From Hyphomicrobium sp. (GTDB lineage Bacteria; Pseudomonadota; Alphaproteobacteria; Rhizobiales; Hyphomicrobiaceae), in assembly GCA_003987725.1 (NCBI GenBank), contig RXJH01000004.1, positions 179,372-243,371 on the forward strand: a stretch of DNA of 64,000 nt, given 5' to 3'. Below the pieces are notes generated by a model, which was given only the letters and a program-made list of their open reading frames with translations, was not told the origin of the DNA and did not search any database. The translations under genes and the position numbers were made by a program. Below are positions 45,175 to 54,357 of this stretch, one piece after another (positions within the stretch are counted from its first letter, which is position 1; each line of letters begins with the position of its first letter).

Positions 45175-46104
45175 ATGGCGCACGTTACACTGAAGCAGCT
45201 CCGGTATTTCGATGCTCTCGCCCGCGAGCAGCATTTTGGGCGCGCGGCCGATGCCTGCGCGGTGACCCAGCCGGCGTTGTCGATGCAGATCCAGGACCTC
45301 GAGGCGTCGCTCGGCATCGCCCTCGTCGAGCGCACGCGCAACGGTATCAAGCTGACGCCGAAGGGCGAGGAGATCGCGATCCGCGCCCAGCGTTTGCTCA
45401 ACGACGTGCGCAATCTCGTCGATTATGCGCAACACGCGGGCGGCGTGCTTTCCGGCACGCTTCGTCTGGGCGTCATTCCGTCGGTTGCGCCCTATCTGCT
45501 GCCGCCGCTCTTGCCGTTGCTCAAAGCGAATTATCCGGACCTCGAGCTGCATGTGCGCGAAACGCAGACGCAGCCTCTGACGGACGAACTCGTCGAGGGA
45601 AAGCTCGATGTTCTGCTTTTGGCGCTGCCGATCAAGAACCCCGACCTCGAGACGCTGCCCGTTTTCGAAGACAGATTCTTGCTGGCTCTGCCGAAGTCGA
45701 GAAAGCTTTCGGGACGGGTTCGAGCCACGAAGGAGATGGTCGAGCACGATCGCCTTTTGCTGCTCGAAGAGGGACACTGCCTGCGCGATCAGGCGCTGAC
45801 GTACTGCAGCCTGCAGCAGGTCGACGACGTGAATACTTTCGGAGCGTCGAGCCTATCGACCATTGTCGAGATGGTTTCAGCCGGATTTGGGATCACGCTG
45901 CTTCCGGAAATCTGCCTTGGCGTCGAAGGCCGGAGCCGCGAGATCAAGATCATCCGCTTTGTCGATCCGGAACCGTCGCGGTCCATCGGGCTCGCATGGC
46001 GGCGGTCGAGCCCGCGCCGCGATGATTTTCTGGCGCTCGCCAAACTTGTCGATGAAGCGGGGCAGGCCTCGTTGAAACGTGGTGCCTTGGCGGTATCAGT
46101 CTAG
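45175..46104 (+). CDS. oxyR: Hydrogen peroxide regulator OxyR
   Basis: A 309-residue LysR-family regulator. N-terminal helix-turn-helix (about 1-62, L-K-Q-L-R-Y-F-D-A-L and Q-P-A-L-S-M-Q-I). The effector domain carries the OxyR pair C202 and C211 in E-E-G-H-C-L-R-D-Q-A-L-T-Y-C, with the same nine-residue spacing as E. coli Cys199/Cys208. The ATG at 45175 begins at the family start; a GTG at 45127 adds 16 unlike residues. No katG, ahpC or dps gene is adjacent, so targets lie elsewhere. Confidence 0.93.
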   Translation: MAHVTLKQLRYFDALAREQHFGRAADACAVTQPALSMQIQDLEASLGIALVERTRNGIKLTPKGEEIAIRAQRLLNDVRNLVDYAQHAGGVLSGTLRLGVIPSVAPYLLPPLLPLLKANYPDLELHVRETQTQPLTDELVEGKLDVLLLALPIKNPDLETLPVFEDRFLLALPKSRKLSGRVRATKEMVEHDRLLLLEEGHCLRDQALTYCSLQQVDDVNTFGASSLSTIVEMVSAGFGITLLPEICLGVEGRSREIKIIRFVDPEPSRSIGLAWRRSSPRRDDFLALAKLVDEAGQASLKRGALAVSV

Positions 46105-46167
46105 CGTTTGTTTTAACGCAATTCCGGACGCAAAACCGTTGCACACTTTTGCTGGAATTGCTCAGTG

Positions 46168-47721
46168 TCAGCGTGCGCTGGTTTGCACGGCCCGGTTCTC
46201 GATCCCTGCCGGCATCCGGCTCCGCTCTATTTCCATCAGCGCTTCGGCGTGGACGGCCTTGCCGCTGAACTGGTCGGACGAGACTGACTCTGCCAATTGC
46301 CGGCCGGTTCTGAACTTCATCGGCACGATACCGCCGACATCGTCGAGAACCTCGAGAGTCGCCGCGACGTCGGGAGCCTGCATTTCGGCGAGTGGCTGGT
46401 CGCGCGAGGCCGGTTTGTCGCTCAGGAGCGGCGCAAGTGGAAACGGCCGATAGTCAAGTTCGTCGGGATGATCTTCGTCGAACTGAGGCGCCTGGGCCCA
46501 ACCGTTGCCGAGGCTTGCCGGATGCATGTCGGTTCCGGCGGCGGGATCGAGGCTCGCAACGCGCGCTGTGGGAGCGGCATCCGGCGGCTGCCGGGTCTCA
46601 GCTAGCGCTACCGCCGCCAAGGCTTTCTGCGGACGGACGGCCGGGCGCGGTCCCTGCACCAGTTCGGGCACGGGCATCGAGGCTGCGGCCGTCACCAAAG
46701 CGTCGAGCTTGCCGCGATCCGCTTTCGAGGGGAGTGTGAAGTGCGAGGAGCGATCAACGAGCTTCGGTGCCGAAACGAGCTTGGGCGCTGGCGCAGCGTC
46801 GGGTTCAAGCGACGCGACTGCTGCCGGCGCAAAAGGGCGCGGTGCCGTCAGTGCCGGATCGGGCTCGGTCGTCAGGTTGACGTTTCGCCGCAATGAGCCG
46901 TCGGCCGACGCGCTTGCCGGTTGGGCGGCTTTCCCAAGAGACGCGACGACGTTGACGCTCTTCTTCGGCGGGCTGACTTCCAATGAGGCGACCATAGTCC
47001 GCGAGGTTCCGGGCGTACGGCGATCGTGGAAGAATTCGGCGACCTGCGTCGCGAGTTCGCGGAACTTGCTCTGGGCGGTCGTCACGTCGGCGGGGGTGAT
47101 CGGACGACCGTCGTCGGGCACGTATTTGGAGCGCCCATTCGGAAACAGCAGCGCGAGTTCCTGGCGCGGCATGCGCGGCCACATGCGGACGTTTGCCGTA
47201 TCGATGTGAACGAACGGGACGCCGGATGTCGGATAGTAGCCAACACCGCCACGCTCACGGATCAACGCGGAATAGCGCATCTTTTTCAGCGGAATGTCCG
47301 GGAAGGTGATGTCGATCGCCTTGCCGGTAATGTGCTGGCTCTGCTTCGCCTGACCGCCGCGAGTCTCGCGCAGCATCTCGTTTGTGGCTGCGGAGCGATA
47401 GCCGCAGATGATGTTGATCGGCTCCTTGGAGCCGAGCTCCTCATGCATTTCCCACGCGATATCGATGGTTGCGGGGGCGATTTCCTTGACTTCGTTCTTG
47501 CGCCAATCGCGCATGATATAGTTGATTTGCTTCAGCGCTTCGGGGATGTACTGGCCATTCCGCTTGTAAGTGACGGTCAGACGCTCTTGCGTGTGGATGT
47601 GATAGAACGAGATCGTGCGTTCTTCGGGTTGACCGGCCGCCGTCATATTATCGGCGTGCAGGAACACGGAAACACAAAGCGTCAGCGCGCCCAAAACTAG
47701 GCCTGATCGGCGAACGGCCAC
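46168..47721 (-). CDS. DUF882 (M15-like) peptidoglycan endopeptidase with long C-terminal tail
   Basis: A 517-residue exported zinc peptidase. The N-terminus is a signal sequence (about 1-30). The DUF882/LAS domain (about 35-185) has the metal motif S-Q-H130-I-T-G-K-A-I-D137 and the later F-V-H172-I-D-T, as in E. coli MepK, which cuts meso-DAP-meso-DAP cross-links. Residues 220-517 form a low-complexity Ala/Pro/Ser-rich extension with no recognised fold; MepK itself has only the catalytic part. It lies downstream of a large L,D-transpeptidase gene on the same strand, separated by a strong terminator, so the maker and cutter of 3-3 cross-links are neighbours. Confidence 0.85.
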   Translation of the reverse strand: MAVRRSGLVLGALTLCVSVFLHADNMTAAGQPEERTISFYHIHTQERLTVTYKRNGQYIPEALKQINYIMRDWRKNEVKEIAPATIDIAWEMHEELGSKEPINIICGYRSAATNEMLRETRGGQAKQSQHITGKAIDITFPDIPLKKMRYSALIRERGGVGYYPTSGVPFVHIDTANVRMWPRMPRQELALLFPNGRSKYVPDDGRPITPADVTTAQSKFRELATQVAEFFHDRRTPGTSRTMVASLEVSPPKKSVNVVASLGKAAQPASASADGSLRRNVNLTTEPDPALTAPRPFAPAAVASLEPDAAPAPKLVSAPKLVDRSSHFTLPSKADRGKLDALVTAAASMPVPELVQGPRPAVRPQKALAAVALAETRQPPDAAPTARVASLDPAAGTDMHPASLGNGWAQAPQFDEDHPDELDYRPFPLAPLLSDKPASRDQPLAEMQAPDVAATLEVLDDVGGIVPMKFRTGRQLAESVSSDQFSGKAVHAEALMEIERSRMPAGIENRAVQTSAR

Positions 47722-47780
47722 GAAATTCCCCCGTCCCTACAAAATCCCCGAGCCCGACTGGGGCCGAAACTGCTCGGCCA

Positions 47781-47805
47781 TTAACGGTTAATCCCCAACC
47801 GTTAA
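47781..47805. promoter_or_regulatory. Inverted repeat upstream of the endopeptidase gene
   Basis: A perfect 9-bp inverted repeat TTAACGGTT / AACCGTTAA with a 7-nt spacer, 60-84 bp before the DUF882 gene. A position-plausible operator; no regulator is identified. Confidence 0.4.
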
Positions 47806-47889
47806 GAGGCGGTAACTTTCCTGTCAGGACATTAAACGGCGGGAAAGGGCGATAAAAAGGCCGGGGTGCTCGTGCGGGTAATAAAGAAA

Positions 47890-47918
47890 CAGCCGGCCGA
47901 AGGGGGTTCGGCCGGCTG
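47890..47918 (-). terminator. Terminator of the L,D-transpeptidase gene
   Basis: A perfect 12-bp stem (CAGCCGGCCGAA / TTCGGCCGGCTG) with a GGGGG loop. On the minus strand it is followed by GTTTCTTTATT. It lies 21 bp beyond the transpeptidase stop codon. Confidence 0.88.
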
Positions 47919-47938
47919 CAGAAGATCAGTTGGCGGAA

Positions 47939-50035
47939 TTAAAAGCCGCCCAAGACCTGTTTGAAGAAGTTGCCGAGGCCCGGATCGTACTTCTTCTTGC
48001 CGCGGCTATCGCGCTCGTCGTAGCTGCCGAACAGCCCGCCGAAGCCGTCACCGCCCCATCCGTCACCCGGCGGAATATCTTCCGGCGAGACTTTCTTCTC
48101 GTCGGCTTTCGAGATCTGGTTCCAACGGCCCTGCAGCGCGAGATTGATGCGCTTCTCGTGGCCATAGACGTCGCCGAACGTCTGGACTTCGCCGTCGTCG
48201 GCTACCCATGCGGTGAAGTACGTGACGTGGACAGGGATCGGCTGATCGAGGTTGATTTCGTTTTCCTCGGGGCCCTTGGCAATGAGATCCTGAACGACCG
48301 ACTGATCCCAGCCCTTGTCTTTGTTGAGGAGCAGCTCCGCAAGTTTTACGGGATTGCGCACGCGCATGCAGCCGTGGCTGAAGGCACGCGTGCTTTCATT
48401 GAAAAGGCTCTTGCTCGGCGTGTCGTGCAGATAGACGGCGTGCTTATTCGGGAACAGGAATTTGACGACGCCGAGGGCGTTACTGCCGCCGGGCGGCTGA
48501 TAGATGTTGAAGTTGCGAATGTCGGTGCGGTTCCAATCGACACCGTACGGATCCATCTTGCGGCCGTTGCGCTCCATGACGAGGCCCTGGCGGCGCAGCG
48601 GATCGCCTCCAGCTCGAAGGCTCGGCAACAATTCCTTGATCTTGATGGAATCCGGTACGTTCCAGCGCGGCTGGATCACGACCGTTCGCATCATCTCCGA
48701 GAAGATCGGCGACTGCGTATCGGGGCGGCCCGAGACGATGCGTTCCTCGTGAACGACCTCGCCATTGGAGACGACGCGGAATTTGAACTCGGGAATATTG
48801 ACCATGATGTAGTAATTGCCGAGGTCGTCCGGCATCCACCGCCACTCTTCCATGTTGGCGAGGATCTTTGCTTCGCTCACGTCGTTTGACGAATTCAGCG
48901 AGTTTCGGAGGCTGGCGGTGATCGCGGCGTTGACCGGGCGAATCCCCTTGCTGTCCTTATAGGCAATGACAGCGTCGGCGAGCGCCTTATCGTAGTAGGT
49001 ATCGTCAGCCGGCGTACCGTCCTCTTTGGACGTCGGAGCGGCAACCTTCAGCCGTTTGTGAAGGATCGCGATCTGCGGATGGCTGGTGCCCGGCATCAGC
49101 TTCGGGCCCTCGCCAAGCTTCAGGGCCTCGGTTTCCTTGGCGTTGGCGCGTAGTGCCAGCAGCTTTTCACGCAGGCGCACGAATTGCGGATGCTTCGGGT
49201 GAAGCTCGGTCAGATAGGCGCCCTTGTCGGGCACGGTCGCCAGCGAGTCGATGACGCTTCTGCGGTCGAGGAGCACCGGCTTCCGGTCGAGATAGGTGCC
49301 GAGCTGGGATGACGGGTCGGAGATGCGATCGCCGCGTGCGTCGCGGGCGTATTCCATGGCGGACAAGGACAGGCGCGTCTCGGCGACGGTCAGGTCGTCG
49401 AGGCTTATTTCGCCATCGGGTGCGACTTTCAGCTCGGGGATTTTGAAGTCCGCAGCGCGGAGGCCCCAGCTATCGGCATCTTTGAGTGTGGCGATAAGAT
49501 TCTTCGCCGCCTCGTTGTAGCCGTGCTTGTCCACCCAGATCGTCGAGCCCATGCGAGCGGTGTAGAACTGGATCAGGACCTCGCGGTCTGCCTGGTCGGT
49601 GCCGGCCAACGCCTTCTTGGCATTGTCCTGGAGATACTTGGCGACGGGCAGATAGAGAAGGTCGCCGTTCGGAACGATCTGGTGCGTCGCCGTTTCGGTC
49701 GGCGGGGCAGGGGTGGGGGGCGGAGCCGCCGCGGGCGCGTCTGCTGTGTGCGAGGGGTCGCCTGCGGGTGCGGTCGCAGCCGGTCGCGGCTCGGCGGGTG
49801 GATCTTCGGAAGGTGCTGCGGCCTTGGGCGCATCCGACGGCGGCGGGGTTTGCGCCTGCATCGCAGTCTGCGGATCCGAAATGCCTACGTCAGGGGCCGG
49901 GCCAGTCGTCGAAGCGCGATCGGCTCCGTCAGTTTGGTCATTGCCGGGTTCGACAGCCAAAGCTGCGGATACCGAGCCGGTGGCCAGCAATACGCTAACC
50001 GCCAGAAGTCTCGCGACACGCATAGAAATTTTCAC
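47939..50035 (-). CDS. L,D-transpeptidase, YcbB-like, large
   Basis: A 698-residue exported L,D-transpeptidase that forms 3-3 peptidoglycan cross-links. Signal peptide (about 5-28), a Pro/Ala-rich disordered region (30-118), an N-terminal scaffold domain (120-300), a peptidoglycan-binding-like helical segment (310-385), a YkuD catalytic domain (about 408-580) with Cys556 in S-H-G-C-M-R-V-R-N-P, and a Gly/Asp-rich tail ending V-L-G-G-F. The annotated start is a GTG; an ATG 12 nt downstream (50023) after GAGAGG is equally plausible. Catalytic residues are intact. Confidence 0.92.
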   Translation of the reverse strand: MKISMRVARLLAVSVLLATGSVSAALAVEPGNDQTDGADRASTTGPAPDVGISDPQTAMQAQTPPPSDAPKAAAPSEDPPAEPRPAATAPAGDPSHTADAPAAAPPPTPAPPTETATHQIVPNGDLLYLPVAKYLQDNAKKALAGTDQADREVLIQFYTARMGSTIWVDKHGYNEAAKNLIATLKDADSWGLRAADFKIPELKVAPDGEISLDDLTVAETRLSLSAMEYARDARGDRISDPSSQLGTYLDRKPVLLDRRSVIDSLATVPDKGAYLTELHPKHPQFVRLREKLLALRANAKETEALKLGEGPKLMPGTSHPQIAILHKRLKVAAPTSKEDGTPADDTYYDKALADAVIAYKDSKGIRPVNAAITASLRNSLNSSNDVSEAKILANMEEWRWMPDDLGNYYIMVNIPEFKFRVVSNGEVVHEERIVSGRPDTQSPIFSEMMRTVVIQPRWNVPDSIKIKELLPSLRAGGDPLRRQGLVMERNGRKMDPYGVDWNRTDIRNFNIYQPPGGSNALGVVKFLFPNKHAVYLHDTPSKSLFNESTRAFSHGCMRVRNPVKLAELLLNKDKGWDQSVVQDLIAKGPEENEINLDQPIPVHVTYFTAWVADDGEVQTFGDVYGHEKRINLALQGRWNQISKADEKKVSPEDIPPGDGWGGDGFGGLFGSYDERDSRGKKKYDPGLGNFFKQVLGGF

Positions 50036-50452
50036 CTCTCGTTACCGGCCTTAGATACGCGCCAGCACCGCGCCTTGCCAGTCAGTTCGCGCGGCATGGC
50101 CGTATTGCACAGCGCTGTGGCGAAACTGTTGCTGTTTCGTGCTCGAATAGTTGGCTGGCGTGGAATCGTCGCCCGTCTGGCAATTGCGAATAGCTAACAA
50201 AATACTGCGCGGAAAGTTGCAATTTGATTGATGCCGATTGGCCGCGGCACCCGATCTCAAGCCTAGACCCCAAAATGCAAAAGCCCCGGATGCAGCCGGG
50301 GCTCTTGCGTTCGAGGGCGAAGGGGCTCCGTCCTCTCACTTAAAAGAATTGCCATTCGCGGCAGCAGGAAGGCGGGGGCGCCTGAAAAATGGCCACGCCA
50401 AACCGGGCGTACGCAAACCTCTGCGTGCGCGCGTCCAGTTCTACCGCTTGGG
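50036..50452. other. Interval between L,D-transpeptidase and response regulator genes
   Basis: 417 bp on the minus-strand path. It holds the terminator at 50282-50303 and, nearer the transpeptidase, its promoter and leader, which I could not resolve. No gene was found. Confidence 0.4.
50282..50303 (-). terminator. Terminator downstream of the sigma-54 response regulator
   Basis: A perfect AGCCCCGG / CCGGGGCT stem with a 6-nt loop, followed on the minus strand by UUUUGC. It lies about 150 bp after the regulator gene stop. Confidence 0.75.
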
Positions 50453-51970
50453 CTAGTTGGTGCGGGGCTCTAACCCGTATTCCTGCATCTTCCGGTAGAG
50501 CGTCGACCGGCCGATGTTGAGACGCTTGGCGACTTCCGTCATGTGTCCGCGATAACGGCCGAGGGCCAAGCGGATCATGTCGGCCTCGATCGCTTCGAGG
50601 GAACGGATTTCGCCGTCCTCGGCCACGGCCTGAATGCCGAGCGAGCTGCCGCCCGATGCCGGTGCCTTCATTTCGACCGTATGAGGGACCGTGTTCTCGG
50701 CGCCGAGAAGGGCAGGTCCCGTGTAGGCCGGAGCTTTTTGTACGGTCGAGGGCGCAGCCGGAATCTCCGTCTCGAAGCCTTCGACGTGGGCTGCGATCTG
50801 CGGGAATTCGGCGACCGAGAGCTCGGGTCCATCGGCAAGGACGACAGCGCGGAAAACCGCGTTCTCGAGCTGGCGGACGTTGCCGGGCCACGAGTAGGCC
50901 TGAAGCATCCTCATCGCGCGGTCGGAGATCGTTGCAACCCGCTTGCCCTCTTCGGCCGCGAAGCGGGCGATGAAGTGCCGGGCGAGCTCGGGAATGTCTT
51001 CGATGCGTTCGCGCAGCGGCGGCACGAAGATCGGGAAGACGTTGAGGCGATAGTAGAGATCCTCGCGGAACTTGCCGTCCTTCACCTGCTGGATCATGTC
51101 GCGGTTGGTCGCGGAAATCAGGCGGAAGTTGACTTTCACCGGACGCTTGGCGCCGACCGGATCGATCTCGCCTTCCTGCAAGGCGCGGAGCAGTTTGACC
51201 TGCGCGTCGAGCGGAAGCTCGCCGACCTCGTCGAGGAAGAGCGTGCCGCCGTCGGCTTCCTGGAATTTGCCGATGCGTTTGTCGGTAGCGCCGGTGAAAG
51301 AACCCTTTTCGTGGCCGAAAAGGATGCTTTCAATGAGGTTTTCAGGGATGGCGCCACAGTTCACGGTGATGAACGGCTTGCCGGCGCGATCGCTTTCACC
51401 CTGGATGGCGCGCGCGATCAGCTCCTTGCCGACGCCGCTTTCGCCTTCGATCAGGACGGGAATGTTGGACGCCGCCGCGCGCTTGCCGAGCGTGATGACA
51501 CGCTTCATGGCTTCGCCGCGAAGCACGAGGTCGCCGAACGTCAGCGTGCCATCGACCGTCTTCTTGATGCGGTTGATCTCGTCGGCGAGCGCTTCGATCT
51601 TGAGCGCGCTCTTGATCGATACGTCGAGCCGTTCGGGCGATGCCGGTTTGACGACGAAATCGACGGCGCCGCGGCGCATGGCGTTGATTGCCGTCTCGAT
51701 CGAGCCGTGGGCCGTCTGGACGATGATGGGAGGCATTCCGGGGACGCGGCCGACGCGGTCGAGGACCGCCATACCGTCCATGCCGGGCATGACAAGATCG
51801 AGCAACACGAGGCCGATTTGAGAGTGCTCCTGGCCTTCCAGGATTTGGATCGCTTGCTCGCCAGACCCGCAGGTTCTGGTCTCGAAGCCGAACCGCTTGA
51901 TCGTTTCTTCAAGAATGCGACGCTGGGCAGGATCGTCGTCGACGATGAGAATACGCTTGTACATTGGCAC
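50453..51970 (-). CDS. Sigma-54-dependent response regulator (NtrC class)
   Basis: A 505-residue transcription activator: receiver domain (1-120) with D58 in L-L-D-L-V-M-P, AAA+ domain (about 140-380) with Walker A G-E-S-G-V-G-K-E, G-S-F-T-G-A loop for sigma-54 contact (Ser in place of the usual Ala), Walker B G-G-T-L-F-L-D-E-V, and a C-terminal Fis-type helix-turn-helix (about 460-500, V-A-K-R-L-N-I-G-R-S-T-L-Y-R-K). No histidine kinase gene is adjacent, so it is an orphan in this window and its signal is unknown. It lies about 420 bp upstream of the L,D-transpeptidase gene but a terminator separates them. Confidence 0.93.
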   Translation of the reverse strand: MPMYKRILIVDDDPAQRRILEETIKRFGFETRTCGSGEQAIQILEGQEHSQIGLVLLDLVMPGMDGMAVLDRVGRVPGMPPIIVQTAHGSIETAINAMRRGAVDFVVKPASPERLDVSIKSALKIEALADEINRIKKTVDGTLTFGDLVLRGEAMKRVITLGKRAAASNIPVLIEGESGVGKELIARAIQGESDRAGKPFITVNCGAIPENLIESILFGHEKGSFTGATDKRIGKFQEADGGTLFLDEVGELPLDAQVKLLRALQEGEIDPVGAKRPVKVNFRLISATNRDMIQQVKDGKFREDLYYRLNVFPIFVPPLRERIEDIPELARHFIARFAAEEGKRVATISDRAMRMLQAYSWPGNVRQLENAVFRAVVLADGPELSVAEFPQIAAHVEGFETEIPAAPSTVQKAPAYTGPALLGAENTVPHTVEMKAPASGGSSLGIQAVAEDGEIRSLEAIEADMIRLALGRYRGHMTEVAKRLNIGRSTLYRKMQEYGLEPRTN

Positions 51971-52312
51971 GCAACTTTACTCTTACGAACACACCGGTCA
52001 GCTTGCGGCGGGCGATGCTGGATTTGCTCCAGCTTCAAACACGCGGTGACCTAGAACTTACGCAACGGTTGGGAGATTGCCCGAGAAGGGTAAATGTAAG
52101 GTTTCGGATTGGCACAATATTCTTCGCTCACCGATAAGCGGCTGAAGTGACGTGAAAGTTTCTTTCGCAACGCATGCTCCGCCGTTGCATAGCCATCACG
52201 GTGCCACTCTCGTTTCGCACCCAGGCTCATCGCGGGGCGCGAATTTCAATCTTCGGGCCGCCTGTGGTAAGCCACCGCGAAATCTTCGTTCGTACGTTTG
52301 TAAAGGACACCC
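51971..52312. other. Divergent interval, response regulator / pepF
   Basis: About 340 bp holding both promoters. Short open frames overlapping the pepF 5' end lack any family signal. I saw no sigma-54 type -24/-12 site with full consensus. Confidence 0.4.
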
Positions 52313-54160
52313 ATGCGCGCCAAGTCTTTTTCGGACATCAATTTTGCCTCCGAAGCCGCACTCTCGCAGTCATCCGTCGATCAGCCGCTCGGAACGATGC
52401 CCGAATGGGATCTGAACGATCTTTATTCCGGTCCGGACGCGCCTGAAATCCAGCGCGATCTCAAGGAAGCGGCGGCCGAGGCGACGCGCATCAAGGCGAC
52501 ATATCAGGGCCGTCTCGCGGAACTCGCGAAGGACGGCGGTAAACTCATCGAGCCCATCAAAGACTACGAGAAGCTTGCCGATCTCGCGGGGAAGCTCGGG
52601 TCCTATTCGGGGCTCTACTATGTGTTGAATCAAACGGACCCGGTGCGGGCGAAATTCAACGCCGATATCTCGGAAGCGCTGACGAAGATCTACACCGATC
52701 TCATCTTCTTTGAACTCGAACTCAATCAGATCGATGACGCCGTCATCGATGAGGCGCTGAAGCACGACAGCATCAAGCGTTATAAGCCGTGGTTCGAGGA
52801 TCTCCGGAAGGAGAAGCCGCACCAGCTCGACGAGAAGATCGAGACTCTTTTCACCGAGAAGTCGCAGACGGGCCGCGCAGCCTGGAACCGGCTGTTCGAC
52901 GAGACGATGTCGGCGCTCAAGTTCGACGTGAAGGGCCAAAAGGAGTCGCTGTCGCTGGAGCCGACGCTGAACTTCCTGTCCGACCCGGATGAGAAAAAGC
53001 GCAAGGCCGCTTCCGAAGCGTTGTCCAAGGTCTTCAAGGCCAACCTGCCGCTGTTCACGAGGATCACGAATACGCTCGCGAAGGACAAGGAAATCTCCGA
53101 CCGCTGGCACAACTTCAAGGACGTCTCCGACAGCCGCAATCTCGCAAACCGGGTGGAAGGTCCGGTGGTCGATGCGCTGGTCTCGAGCGTCCGGGCGGCC
53201 TACCCGCTGCTTTCACACCGCTACTACAAGATGAAGGCGAAGTGGCTCGGCAAGAAGAAGCTCGCGTCGTGGGACCGTAACGCGCCGCTGCCAGACAAGC
53301 CCGAGCGGGTGATTTCCTGGGGCGAAGCCGAGCAGATCGTGCTGCGCGCCTACAACGGGTTCGCGCCCGAGATGGCGACGATCGCCAAGCAGTTCTTCGA
53401 CAAGAACTGGATCGATGCCGCCGTGCGGCCCGGCAAGGCGCCCGGGGCGTTTTCCGCATCGACGGTGCCGTCGGTGCATCCCTATGTGATGATGAATTAT
53501 CTGGGCAAGCCGCGGGACGTGATGACGCTTGCGCACGAGCTGGGCCACGGCGTCCATCAGTGGCTGGCGCGTGACCAGGGTCCGCTACTTGCCCCAACGC
53601 CGTTGACGCTTGCGGAAACCGCATCGGTCTTCGGCGAGATGCTGACGTTCAATTCGATCATTTCCGAGACTAAAGATCCGCGTGAGAAAAAGGCCATGCT
53701 CGCGGGCAAGGTCGAAGATATGCTCAACACGGTCGTTCGCCAGATCGCCTTCTATACGTTCGAGCGGAAGGTGCACGAGGCGCGCCGCGAGGGCGAACTC
53801 ACGTCAGATCAGATCAACAAGATGTGGCTGGACGTTCAGTCGGAGAGTCTCGGTCCGTCGATAGATCTGAAGCCCGGCTATGAGGTCTTCTGGACTTACA
53901 TTCCGCACTTCATCCATTCGCCGTTCTATGTCTATGCCTATGCTTTCGGCGATTGTCTGGTGAACTCGCTTTACGGACTTTATTCCGAAGCACATCCTGA
54001 GTTCGTTCAGAAATACTTCAGTCTCCTGAAGGCCGGAGGTTCCAAACACCATTCCGAGCTTCTCGCTCCGTTCGGTCTCGATGCCCGCGATCCAGAGTTC
54101 TGGAACAAGGGGCTCAAGGTCATCGAAGGCATGATCGACGAGCTGGAAAAAATCGACTGA
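52313..54160 (+). CDS. pepF: Oligoendopeptidase F (M3 family)
   Basis: A 615-residue cytosolic zinc metallopeptidase that degrades oligopeptides. The catalytic motif is H408-E-L-G-H412 (L-A-H-E-L-G-H-G-V-H) with the third ligand near E435 in T-L-A-E-T-A-S. The N-terminal M-P-E-W-D-L-N-D-L-Y and the F-S-D-I-N-F-A-S start are family-like, and length is normal. No signal peptide is present. It stands alone, followed by a 197-bp gap before kup. Confidence 0.95.
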   Translation: MRAKSFSDINFASEAALSQSSVDQPLGTMPEWDLNDLYSGPDAPEIQRDLKEAAAEATRIKATYQGRLAELAKDGGKLIEPIKDYEKLADLAGKLGSYSGLYYVLNQTDPVRAKFNADISEALTKIYTDLIFFELELNQIDDAVIDEALKHDSIKRYKPWFEDLRKEKPHQLDEKIETLFTEKSQTGRAAWNRLFDETMSALKFDVKGQKESLSLEPTLNFLSDPDEKKRKAASEALSKVFKANLPLFTRITNTLAKDKEISDRWHNFKDVSDSRNLANRVEGPVVDALVSSVRAAYPLLSHRYYKMKAKWLGKKKLASWDRNAPLPDKPERVISWGEAEQIVLRAYNGFAPEMATIAKQFFDKNWIDAAVRPGKAPGAFSASTVPSVHPYVMMNYLGKPRDVMTLAHELGHGVHQWLARDQGPLLAPTPLTLAETASVFGEMLTFNSIISETKDPREKKAMLAGKVEDMLNTVVRQIAFYTFERKVHEARREGELTSDQINKMWLDVQSESLGPSIDLKPGYEVFWTYIPHFIHSPFYVYAYAFGDCLVNSLYGLYSEAHPEFVQKYFSLLKAGGSKHHSELLAPFGLDARDPEFWNKGLKVIEGMIDELEKID

Positions 54161-54357
54161 GATCCCATCTGAGGATTGGTGTTAGATATACCAAGCTCGA
54201 TGGTGCAACGAATCCGCGCGCAATGCATTGTCAAGCCTGTGTCGGGCGTTTAACGGCGCCCGGCGGCTAATTTGCCGCTTTCCAACGGGATGACGTGGGA
54301 GTAGAAGCCCGCCACTTTGCTGCTCTGCAGCCTTTTGAATAAGGTCGAGGTGCCTGA

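Noticed and set aside
50543-52054. 503-codon open frame antisense to the response regulator
   Set aside because: It matches the antisense mirror of a conserved AAA+ protein, and no recognisable domain appears in translation.
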